This document shows positions 51,229 to 58,904 of a stretch of DNA of 64,000 bases, piece by piece. Made by a program: the position numbers and the translations under genes. Position 1 is the stretch's first letter; each line of letters opens with the position of its first letter. This DNA comes from JBCCEJ01 sp039030335 (GTDB lineage: Bacteria > Pseudomonadota > Gammaproteobacteria > HK1), in NCBI GenBank assembly GCA_039030335.1, contig JBCCEJ010000002.1, forward strand, positions 117,887-181,886, written 5' to 3'. Below the pieces are notes generated by a model. That model had not been told where the DNA came from, did no database searches, and was given only the letters and a program-made list of their open reading frames with translations.

Positions 51229-52178
51229 CCGTCGAGATCCGATTGCCGGCGCCGCCAGCTGTCGGGTTGAAATGACTTGTAATCCTCGACGACGCCGCGC
51301 ACGCCCTCAAGCAGCGGCCGGGGCTGCCAGCGCGTTGGTAACGAGTTTGGCGCGAAGGTCGTGTCGGCATCATTGTTCGAGCGCAGATCGAATGAGATGA
51401 ACGTCCGATAACCGAGCACGGACTCGATCGCACGCTGGACTTCCTGGACGGATGACGGTTTGCCTGCGGCCAACATGCAGGGCGGACGCTGGTCGGGCGC
51501 GGTAGCGCTCAGTACCTCGCGTGCCACGAACCCCCCGATGTCATCGGCGTGCACGAAATCTCTGAGAGTGTGTGTACGGCCGACGAGGTGCGTGACCTGT
51601 CGCGCTATCCCATTGCGGATCAGCGTCGACACCAGACCGAGTCGGTGCCCTGGCCGAATCCGGCCGTACACCGAACTCGGCCGGTAGATGCGAATGCGAC
51701 GAAAGTGCCGCCTTGATGTGATCGCTGCCTCCTGCGCCAGTTTCAGAGCAGAGTAGGGTCGGGCGGAAGCGGGCTGGGTGGCGGTCGTAACGGCGCGACG
51801 ACCCTCGAACAGACCGCCACCGGAACTCACCAGGTGAAAATCCGGTTTTACGTCGCGTACCGCGGCCAGGCGTTCCAGCGCACCGACGAGTTGTTCGAAG
51901 CGCTGCAACTCAGCGCGCGTCTCCGATTCGGCCGCACCGAAGCCGCCGGCGCCGGCACTCCAGACGACGGCGGGGCGCGCGCCGGCGGCAGTGCGCCATT
52001 CGAGAGCCTGCATCACCGACTGCAGGTCGTCGGCGAAGTCGTCCTGGGACGCCCAACGCAGTCGCAGACCCGTGGCCGGCGCACCGGTTCTGCGCTGGAG
52101 GGCTTCCGCGATGGCGCTGCCAATCAGTCCCACACCAAAGAGAGCGATGGACTGTTGTTCGGATTGCACGATCAGCAT
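51225..52178 (-). CDS. NAD-dependent epimerase/dehydratase (extended SDR) family protein
   Basis: A 317-residue Rossmann-fold protein. IALFGVGLIGSAIAEAL carries a GxGxxGS loop, slightly different from the usual GxTGFIG. LVSSGGGLFEG, RPYSALKLAQEAAI (YxxxK-type Tyr and Lys), YRPSSVYG and RDFVHADDIGGFVA are the usual SDR marks. It probably modifies a nucleotide sugar (epimerisation, dehydration or reduction). It overlaps the GT2 gene upstream by 7 nt and the membrane-protein gene downstream by 4 nt, so all three form one translationally coupled minus-strand operon. Confidence 0.87.
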   Translation of the reverse strand: MLIVQSEQQSIALFGVGLIGSAIAEALQRRTGAPATGLRLRWASQDDFADDLQSVMQALEWRTAAGARPAVVWSAGAGGFGAAESETRAELQRFEQLVGALERLAAVRDVKPDFHLVSSGGGLFEGRRAVTTATQPASARPYSALKLAQEAAITSRRHFRRIRIYRPSSVYGRIRPGHRLGLVSTLIRNGIARQVTHLVGRTHTLRDFVHADDIGGFVAREVLSATAPDQRPPCMLAAGKPSSVQEVQRAIESVLGYRTFISFDLRSNNDADTTFAPNSLPTRWQPRPLLEGVRGVVEDYKSFQPDSWRRRQSDLDG

Positions 52179-53206
52179 GCCGTCTCGCGCTCGGCCGCGG
52201 TTTGTTGCAACTCGTTCAGCACCTCCTGCAACAGCGTGTCGTCGCTGCGGTCTACCACGTAGAAAGTTGGTTTGCCCTGCGTTTGCTGGCGCACTGTCGA
52301 GAAGTACTCGAACAGGACTCCGATCAGCAGCGCGGTGAGGCCGCCGAAGAACACCACGGCGACGAATAGCGACGCCCAGCCCGCCACGAGGATGCGCTCA
52401 GGCGCCACGAAATACAGCACGATCGTGAGGACCCCGAGGACGCCAGCCACTGCCATACCGAGAATGCCGAGCGCGGCGCCGACCCGAAGGTAGTTGACCT
52501 CCGCAGACATCAGCAATCTGCGCAGATGACTCAGCAGGCGTCGCAGGTTGTAACCGCTGCTGCCGGTATCGGTGTGTCGCCCGTCGACCATCGGCAGGTC
52601 GAGCCCGCTGACGCGATTGGTGAACCAGGCGAGCAACATGTCGAAGTAAGCGTCGTGCACGGCCACCGCCGACGCGGCACGCGCGACCGCGCCCCGCATC
52701 AGCCGGTAGCTGTTGAACAAGCGCACATTTGCGTTTCCCGTGAGCCGCGCAACCAGCGACTTGGCGCCGCGTGAAGCGAGGTCGCGATACCAGCTGCGCT
52801 GATGCACTCGACCGTCAGGTTTCGCGTAGACCACATCAACCTGTCGGCGTACGGCTTCACCGAGCAGTTTCAAGATGAAACACGGGTGGTGCTGCAAGTC
52901 CTCATCCAGCGTGACCACCCAATCGCCAGAGGTGTGCAGCGTACCTGCGATGGTAGCTGGATGCTGGCCGAAGTTACGGCTCAAAGTGACGACTCTGATG
53001 AATGGGTGTGCATTCGCCAGCGTAGCGAGCACGTCGGCCGAACCATCGCTCGACCCGTCGTCGACGAATACCGCTTCGAGCAGTCTTACGGGCAAGCCGG
53101 ACTCGGCCCATGCGTCGCGTTCCGCTGCCAGGGCCGCGACCAGCGCTGGCAGTGTCGTTGCGCCGTGATACACCGGCGTGACGGTAGAGACAGCGATCGT
53201 TTCCAT
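52172..53206 (-). CDS. Family 2 glycosyltransferase with C-terminal membrane anchor (polyprenyl-phosphate type)
   Basis: A 344-residue protein like dolichyl/undecaprenyl-phosphate sugar transferases. The catalytic GT-A domain has STVTPVYHGATTLPALV, AVFVDDGSSDGSADVL, TLSRNFGQHPATIAGTL, and the metal site WVVTLDEDLQHHP. The end has two membrane helices (VGAALGILGMAVAGVLGVLTIVLYF and ILVAGWASLFVAVVFFGGLTALLIGVLFEYF). It would load a sugar on a polyprenyl phosphate for export. The open frame extends to 53266; ATG at 53206 with AGAGAG upstream is preferred. First gene of the three-gene glycan cluster. Confidence 0.92.
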   Translation of the reverse strand: METIAVSTVTPVYHGATTLPALVAALAAERDAWAESGLPVRLLEAVFVDDGSSDGSADVLATLANAHPFIRVVTLSRNFGQHPATIAGTLHTSGDWVVTLDEDLQHHPCFILKLLGEAVRRQVDVVYAKPDGRVHQRSWYRDLASRGAKSLVARLTGNANVRLFNSYRLMRGAVARAASAVAVHDAYFDMLLAWFTNRVSGLDLPMVDGRHTDTGSSGYNLRRLLSHLRRLLMSAEVNYLRVGAALGILGMAVAGVLGVLTIVLYFVAPERILVAGWASLFVAVVFFGGLTALLIGVLFEYFSTVRQQTQGKPTFYVVDRSDDTLLQEVLNELQQTAAERETAC

Positions 53207-53399
53207 GCAGTACTCTCTGCCCTCGCTCGTGGCTTCATGTCGCCCGGGTCGTAACGGATCCATCACCCGTCAGGGTAGACTATTGCCTGGACCCGGCGAG
53301 TTCGCGGCGCTCACGTCAATTCACCTGAACGGCATCCGGGTAGCGCCCAGGGTGTGTATGTTGTTCAGCCTAATCCGAGGCATCAGGTCGAGCAGTTGA

Positions 53400-54095
53400 A
53401 TGGAACAGTCCGAGTTTGACAAGTTCGCTGACGAATACGCGGCGACGATGCAGGCCGCTTCTCTGTTGTCGAACCAGGACATCACCTACTTCTTGCGTTA
53501 CAAGGTAGCCGCGCTCGCCGAGATCGGGTTGAGCGCGCCGGCAGATCGACCGCTACGGATCCTCGACTTCGGTGCAGGCGTTGGCGCCAGCGTGCCGTAT
53601 TTTCGCGAACTCTTTGCTGACGCGGCGATCGCCTGTGTGGACGTATCTGCGCGAAGTCTGTCGATCGGGCGGAGCGAATTCGGCGCAGAGGCGGGCTTTG
53701 TCAGATTTGACGGAGCTCGTCTGCCATTTGCTTCGCAGTGCTGTGACGCGGTATTCGCCGCCTGCGTTTTGCACCATATCGATCATGCCAGGCACAAAAA
53801 CGTCTTCGAAGAAATACGCCGCGTGCTGGCCCCGGGTGGTGTGTTCATGGTGTTTGAGCACAATCCGGCAAATCCGTTGACGCGCAAAGTTGTGCGAGAT
53901 TGCCCATTCGACGAAAACGCCGTGCTTGTTCGTCCGGGTGCGCTGAGACGCGATCTTCGCGAAGCAGGATTTACCTCCAAGCTCGACTATCGATTGTTTT
54001 TTCCACACGGAATACGTGCACTGCGTCCCATGGAACGATGGATGCGATGGCTTCCGTTAGGCGCCCAGTACTCGGTCATCGCAACGGCCGGCTAG
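53400..54095 (+). CDS. Class I SAM-dependent methyltransferase
   Basis: A 231-residue Rossmann-like methyltransferase. Motif I is RILDFGAGVGASVPYF (48-63), the acidic residue at the end of strand two is CVDVSARSL, motif IV is CCDAVFAACVLHHIDHARHKNVFEEI, and VLAPGGVFMVFEHNPANPLTRKVV is the post-motif segment. These are Methyltransf_11-like. The acceptor is unknown. The gene faces away from the glycan cluster (193-bp divergent gap), so methylation of a surface glycan or lipid is conceivable but not supported beyond position. Confidence 0.88.
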   Translation: MEQSEFDKFADEYAATMQAASLLSNQDITYFLRYKVAALAEIGLSAPADRPLRILDFGAGVGASVPYFRELFADAAIACVDVSARSLSIGRSEFGAEAGFVRFDGARLPFASQCCDAVFAACVLHHIDHARHKNVFEEIRRVLAPGGVFMVFEHNPANPLTRKVVRDCPFDENAVLVRPGALRRDLREAGFTSKLDYRLFFPHGIRALRPMERWMRWLPLGAQYSVIATAG

Positions 54096-54167
54096 CACGT
54101 GGTCACGTCTGAGATGTCCATCCCAGTATTGGTTGCCTCATCAGAGCATGGCGGGAGTTAAGAAACG

Positions 54168-54977
54168 ATGAACGCGTTCACAGATGCACCGGAATTCGAA
54201 GTGTTTGCGATCAAGTACGGCGAGCGTATGGGCACGCGCGGCGGTATGTTTCTGCCGGCCGATGCGCACGACGTGCCGATGGCGATGGATTATTTCATCT
54301 GGGCGTTACGGTCGGAGTCGAAGACGATCGTTGTGGATGTCGGTTTCGGTCAGACTGAGGGCGAAGCGAGGGGCCGGACGTTCCTGCGTTGCCCGTCCGA
54401 GGGCCTGGCGCTGCTCGGCATAGATGCGAGCCGGGTCACCGATGTGATCATCACGCACATGCACTACGACCATGCCGGCAATCTTGAACTGTTTCCAAAC
54501 GCTACCTTTCATCTCCAGGATGAGGAAATGGCCTACGTCACGGGCCGGGCGATGACACACAAGGTGCTGCGGCACTCATTTCGGCTCGACGATGTGCTGG
54601 AGATGGTTCGCCTGGTCTACCGCGACCGCGTTGTTTTCTACCACGGTGACGCGACGGTCACGGCCGGCGTCAGCGTCCACCATATCGGCGGTCACACGCG
54701 CGGGCTGATGTCGGTACGGGTTCATACGGCGCGCGGGCCGGTCGTCCTCGCCGCGGACGCGTCTCATTACTACGAGAACTTCGAGCGCGAGATCACCTTC
54801 GCGACGGTTGAGAACATCTACCTGATGCACGAGGGTTACCGAAGGCTGAAAGCCCTGGCACCGGACCTTCAGCATATCGTGCCGGGCCACGACCCGAAGG
54901 TGCTCGAGATGTACCCGGCACCGGAGCCGGCTCTGGAGGGGATCGTGGCGCGGCTGGACGTGGCGCCGGTGCGCTAG
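54168..54977 (+). CDS. Metallo-beta-lactamase-fold hydrolase, N-acyl-homoserine-lactonase-like
   Basis: A 269-residue zinc hydrolase. The dinuclear metal motif ITHMHYDHAGN (His97, His99, Asp101, His102) is followed by HHIGGHTRGLMSVRV (third metal His) and VVLAADASHYYENF (bridging Asp). HIVPGHDPKVLEMYP supplies the last His. The arrangement and spacing match AHL lactonases (AttM/AiiA relatives), which open homoserine lactones, although many relatives act on other lactones. No luxI or luxR gene is nearby. GGGAG lies upstream of the ATG. Probably cytoplasmic, no signal peptide. Confidence 0.87.
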   Translation: MNAFTDAPEFEVFAIKYGERMGTRGGMFLPADAHDVPMAMDYFIWALRSESKTIVVDVGFGQTEGEARGRTFLRCPSEGLALLGIDASRVTDVIITHMHYDHAGNLELFPNATFHLQDEEMAYVTGRAMTHKVLRHSFRLDDVLEMVRLVYRDRVVFYHGDATVTAGVSVHHIGGHTRGLMSVRVHTARGPVVLAADASHYYENFEREITFATVENIYLMHEGYRRLKALAPDLQHIVPGHDPKVLEMYPAPEPALEGIVARLDVAPVR

Positions 54978-55048
54978 CACGCCGCCTTGCAAGCGTCGGC
55001 CCATAGCGGAGTGCAGAGTTGCGACGGACGTCCGACCGGTGAGAGCAA

Positions 55049-55074
55049 TTCAGGTTCGTTCAGGTTCGGTTCAG
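55049..55074 (+). promoter_or_regulatory. Tandem TTCAGG direct repeats (candidate response-regulator site)
   Basis: TTCAGGTTCG occurs twice in tandem (55049-55058, 55059-55068) and a third TTCAG starts at 55070, giving 10-11 bp phasing. CACAAT (55086-55091) downstream could be a -10 element. It is 59 bp upstream of the glycine-zipper gene start (55133). Confidence 0.5.
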
Positions 55075-55132
55075 ACTGCCTGTTGCACAATGGCGCCCAC
55101 TACAGCCTTTGAAGCCGAACAGGAGCACATCA

Positions 55133-55705
55133 ATGCTCAGGAAAACGGTACTCAGTGTCGCCCTGATGGGGCTCGTCGCCGGCACGACGGGCGTTGGCGC
55201 GCAAACCACTAACGGCTTTCGTGACTACGCGCGGGTCACCCATGTCGAGCCGATCTACCGAACCGTTCAAGTGTCGACCCCGGTCGAGCGCTGCTGGAAT
55301 GAGCCCGTGACCTACACGCAGAGGTCAGGCGGCCATCATCACCAGCGACGCGGTAGCTCGTATACAGGCCCGCTGCTCGGCGGCGTGGTCGGCGGCATAG
55401 TGGGCAACCAGTTTGGCGGTGGTGACGGCCGGACTCTGCTGACCGTGGCTGGAGCGGTGCTCGGCGCTTCGATCGGCAACGACATATCGAGCCGTTCACA
55501 TCGGCGCTACCATTCGCACCGGCGTGTGAGCACTTATACGGTGAACGAGCGGCGCTGCAGCACGACGCAGAACTATTCGCAGCGCCAGGAGCAGGATGGT
55601 TACCTGGTCGAGTACCGGTACCGGGGCCGGACCTATTCCACGCGCCTCGATTATCATCCGGGTAACCGGCTGCCGGTTTCCGTTGAGGTCGTGCCTCAGC
55701 AGTAG
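55133..55705 (+). CDS. Secreted glycine-zipper 2TM-domain protein
   Basis: A 190-residue exported protein. Residues 1-23 are a Sec signal peptide (LRK start, TVLSVALMGLVAGTTG core, cleavage after GVGA); there is no lipobox Cys. The centre has a His/Arg-rich patch and the glycine-zipper pair YTGPLLGGVVGGIVGNQFGGGDGRTLLTVAGAVLGASIGND, known from SlyB/17-kDa antigen-type envelope proteins. Conserved Cys residues flank the zipper (RCWNEP, RRCSTT) and may form a disulfide. AGGAGCAC precedes the ATG. Probably periplasmic or outer-membrane associated. The upstream direct repeats suggest envelope-stress control. Confidence 0.87.
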   Translation: MLRKTVLSVALMGLVAGTTGVGAQTTNGFRDYARVTHVEPIYRTVQVSTPVERCWNEPVTYTQRSGGHHHQRRGSSYTGPLLGGVVGGIVGNQFGGGDGRTLLTVAGAVLGASIGNDISSRSHRRYHSHRRVSTYTVNERRCSTTQNYSQRQEQDGYLVEYRYRGRTYSTRLDYHPGNRLPVSVEVVPQQ

Positions 55706-55786
55706 TCTTCGCGGCGGTGTGGTGCGGTTGAGTCGTACCGCGCCGCGGCCGGTGTCGGCTGCGGCGGACGTTCGCCAGGGGCGTAT

Positions 55787-56986
55787 CTACGGCGTCTGCC
55801 CGGGCGCTGCCGCCGGCCGGTCGATCGCATGCCGGAAGATCGCGAGTGCCGCGAACATCAAAAGCGGGACGGTTGCTATGGCGGCCAGCTGCTCCCAGCC
55901 GATGATGTTGATGAGAAAGCCCGCGCTCAACGACGCGCCGGCCTGGAATCCGAATACCGAGAAATCGTTCGCGGCCTGCACGGTATAGCGTTCGCTCGAT
56001 GCGTAGGATCTGGCGAGCAGGGTCGTCGCTGAAATGAACAGCAGATTCCAGCCCACGCCGAGTGCCGATAGCGAGATCAGGAAATGCACCCACGTTTCGC
56101 CGTGAATAGCCACCGCGATCGCGATGAAGTTGGTTGCCACACCGGCCAGTAGCATCGCCGTCTCACCGAAACGGCTGACGAGCCGCCCGGTGAACAGAGA
56201 CGGAAGAAACATCGCCATGACGTGAGCCTGAATCACGGCCGCCGTGTCCGTCATGGAAAACGCGCGGTGCACGTGCATGCTGATCGGCGTTGCCGTCATC
56301 AGCAGAGTCATGACGCCATAGCCGATCGCGGCACCGGCGACGGCGGTCATGGTGCGCGGCGTCGCCAGAATCTTGAGCAACGGGCGTCCGGCCTGCGCGT
56401 CTTCGCCTGTTGCCGCGAGTTCCGGGAGCCGCAGCTGGGAGAGTGCGGCGATTGCTACCAGATAGCAGAAACACAGCCCGATGAAAGACCCCGCATAGAC
56501 CGCCTCACCCACCCAGTCGGCCGCGCGTACGGCTACTTCTGGCCCCAGATACGCGGCTACGATGGATCCCAGTAAGACGGTGGACACGGCCTTTGGCGCG
56601 AGGTCCTTACCGACACTTTCGATAGCGGCAAACCGATACTGTTGAACGAACGCCTGGTTGGCGCCTATCGGCAGCATCGCAGCCGTGAAGAGCCAGAAGT
56701 CCTGCAGCGAGATCGCGTAGGCGCCTAGCGCCGCCCCGGCGATAGCGAACAGCGTTCCGAGGATGAAACCCGCCCGGCGCCCGACCCATCGCATCAGCAG
56801 GGCCGCCGGCACGGTCGATACCGCTACGCCGACAATGACCGCTGTCACCGGGGCTGTTGACAGGTCTTCCGAGGGTGCCAGCAGAGCGCCGACGATTCCT
56901 CCCACCAGTATCACCATGATAGTGCCGCAGCTCCCAAACGCCTGTGCCGTCACCAGAATCCAGAGGTTGCGTGGGAAATTGAGCAT
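55787..56986 (-). CDS. Major facilitator superfamily transporter
   Basis: A 399-residue inner-membrane protein with about twelve hydrophobic helices in two halves. MFS features: the loop between helices 2 and 3, LLMRWVGRRAGFILG (a GxxxD/R-type motif), and SRFGETAMLLAGVATNFIAI at the equivalent place in the second half. Helix 10 has LSALGVGWNLLFISATTLLARSY. No substrate can be inferred; the ALGVGWN segment resembles export proteins. The ATG at 56986 is preferred over a TTG at 57019. It is convergent with the glycine-zipper gene. Confidence 0.88.
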   Translation of the reverse strand: MLNFPRNLWILVTAQAFGSCGTIMVILVGGIVGALLAPSEDLSTAPVTAVIVGVAVSTVPAALLMRWVGRRAGFILGTLFAIAGAALGAYAISLQDFWLFTAAMLPIGANQAFVQQYRFAAIESVGKDLAPKAVSTVLLGSIVAAYLGPEVAVRAADWVGEAVYAGSFIGLCFCYLVAIAALSQLRLPELAATGEDAQAGRPLLKILATPRTMTAVAGAAIGYGVMTLLMTATPISMHVHRAFSMTDTAAVIQAHVMAMFLPSLFTGRLVSRFGETAMLLAGVATNFIAIAVAIHGETWVHFLISLSALGVGWNLLFISATTLLARSYASSERYTVQAANDFSVFGFQAGASLSAGFLINIIGWEQLAAIATVPLLMFAALAIFRHAIDRPAAAPGQTP

Positions 56987-57170
56987 GGTGGTCTCGATGG
57001 CGAACCCGTCGTGGAGCAAGCCCGTGATTGTACGCCGTTCAGTGCGCGCGATGAGCTGCGACCGGCCCAGACCGCGGCAGCACGGCTAGCCAACGGACAT
57101 CGTCCTGGCGTCTGTTGATGTGCTTGTGATAACTGTGATGCGAGACAACTGGGCGCAAGGAATATCTACG

Positions 57171-58823
57171 ATGAACGAACGCACTCCGGCGGAGCTGATG
57201 AGTGGTGGCGAGGCGATGGTTGCGGCGCTGCTGGACAGAGGCGTCGATACCGTCTTCGGCATTCCGGGCATTCAGCTCGATCCACTGTTCGATGCCTTTC
57301 ATGCGAAGCGCAATCAGGTACGCATGATCCACACCCGCCACGAGCAGGGCGCGGCTTTCATGGCAATGGGTTACGCGCAAGCCAGTGGACGAACCGGGGT
57401 GTTCGCCGTCGTGCCGGGGCCGGGTCTGCTGAATGCGGCGGCCGCTTTGTCGACTGCCGTGGCCGCCAATACGCCGGTGCTCGGCATCACCGGGCAGATT
57501 CCGTCCTATCAAATCGGCTTGAACTACGGGATGGCGCACGAGCTGGCCGATCAGCTCGCGATGTCCAGAGGCATCGTCGGCTTTGCCGAGCGCGCTGAAC
57601 ACCCGACCGAAGTACCGGGCCTCATCGATGCGGCGTTTCAGTTCATGCATGGCGGCCGCAACAAACCTGCCGTCATCGAAATGGCGCCCGACCAGTACGC
57701 GGCGCGCGCTCCGGTCGTAGTCGACCCGCCCCGGCCTTTGCCAGATGCCCCGGTTGCCGATCCGGGCCGCGTTCAGGCGATGGCGGAACGGCTGGAGAAG
57801 GCGCGCTGTCCGGCGATGTTCGTGGGCGGCGGCGTGATCGGCGCCGAGGCTCAGCTCGTCGCGATGGCCGAACGACTGGCCATGCCGATCGTGTACTCGC
57901 CGAGCGCGCTGGGTGCCATCGACTATAACCATCCACTCGCTATTGATTTGCTGAGTGCGCAGACGCTCTGGGATGAACTCGACGTGGCGCTCGTCGTCGG
58001 TACCCGTTTTATCGCGCCGGCCCTGGCGTGGGGTCGGGCCGAAGATATCGAGCTACTGCGCATCGATATAGATCCGACCCAAATCGTGAAACCGCGGCCA
58101 GCCGCGATCGCGCTGACGACGTCTGCCGCGGCCGGTCTGGACGCGCTGTTGGAAGCGCTTGGCCCGGGGCGTGCCGACGACGCAGCGATCGCGACTCGCG
58201 TGCAGGCGGCGCGGGCAGAAATGGGCAGTAAGCTCGCCGAGATCGGCGACCTGCCGGCGTTCTCCGACGCGCTTCGTCGGGTACTGCCGCGCGACGGGAT
58301 CGTCGTAACCGACGTCACGCAGTTCGCGTACTTCACACGCTTTGGGTTTCCGGTGTACGAGCCGCGCACCTGGCTCGCGCCCGGATATCAGGCGACCCTC
58401 GGATACGGCTATCCGGCGGCACTCGGGGCCCGGCTCGCATGCCCAGAGCGCAAAGTGGTTGCGATCTGCGGGGACGGCGGCTTCATGTTCACGGCGCAGG
58501 AACTTGCCACCGCCGTTCATCACAACATCCCGGTTGTCGCCATCGTCGTCGACAACGGCGCGTACGGTAACGTCAAGACGATTCAGAAGCAGAGTTTTGG
58601 TGCGCGCCACATCGCAGTCGAGCTCAGCAATCCTGATTTCGTGGCCATGGCCGAATCATTTGGCATGACGGCTGCACGGGCCGAGACGCCGGCAGAGTTC
58701 GAAACTGTACTCAGTCAGTTCATCGACCTGGAGCGGCCGACCCTGATACACGTGCCGATGGGCGAAGTGCCGAGCATCTGGGATCTGGTCAAGCGTCCGC
58801 CCTCGCAGGGCAGGGCGCAGTAG
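57171..58823 (+). CDS. ThDP-dependent acetolactate synthase-like enzyme (2-oxoacid decarboxylase candidate)
   Basis: A 550-residue ThDP enzyme of three domains. N-terminal pyrimidine-binding: GIPGIQLDPLFDAF, IHTRHEQGAAFMAMGYAQASGR (catalytic Glu in HEQG), PGPGLLNAAAALSTAVAAN. The central Rossmann-like domain is at about 190-330. C-terminal pyrophosphate-binding: AICGDGGFMFTAQELATAVHHNIPVVAIVVDNGAYGNVK. It resembles the group annotated as 5-guanidino-2-oxopentanoate decarboxylases, an arginine-degradation step, but this rests on overall appearance. ATG at 57171 follows AAGGA; the frame is open to 57120. No ilvN-like small subunit is adjacent, so acetolactate synthesis is unlikely. Confidence 0.87.
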   Translation: MNERTPAELMSGGEAMVAALLDRGVDTVFGIPGIQLDPLFDAFHAKRNQVRMIHTRHEQGAAFMAMGYAQASGRTGVFAVVPGPGLLNAAAALSTAVAANTPVLGITGQIPSYQIGLNYGMAHELADQLAMSRGIVGFAERAEHPTEVPGLIDAAFQFMHGGRNKPAVIEMAPDQYAARAPVVVDPPRPLPDAPVADPGRVQAMAERLEKARCPAMFVGGGVIGAEAQLVAMAERLAMPIVYSPSALGAIDYNHPLAIDLLSAQTLWDELDVALVVGTRFIAPALAWGRAEDIELLRIDIDPTQIVKPRPAAIALTTSAAAGLDALLEALGPGRADDAAIATRVQAARAEMGSKLAEIGDLPAFSDALRRVLPRDGIVVTDVTQFAYFTRFGFPVYEPRTWLAPGYQATLGYGYPAALGARLACPERKVVAICGDGGFMFTAQELATAVHHNIPVVAIVVDNGAYGNVKTIQKQSFGARHIAVELSNPDFVAMAESFGMTAARAETPAEFETVLSQFIDLERPTLIHVPMGEVPSIWDLVKRPPSQGRAQ

Positions 58824-58852
58824 TCACACGGCTTTGTCCGTTGATGTGGCAG

Positions 58853-58869
58853 TCCCGGCAACGCCGGGA
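58853..58869. terminator. Hairpin between convergent ThDP-enzyme and cNMP/rhodanese genes
   Basis: TCCCGGC (58853-58859) and GCCGGGA (58863-58869) form a perfect 7-bp stem with a 3-nt loop, between the stops at 58823 (plus) and 58905 (minus). Being symmetric, it could serve both genes. No long T-run is visible. Confidence 0.5.
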
Positions 58870-58904
58870 TCGACCTGCCTGTCGGGGCGCATGGCCGGCT
58901 CCCG

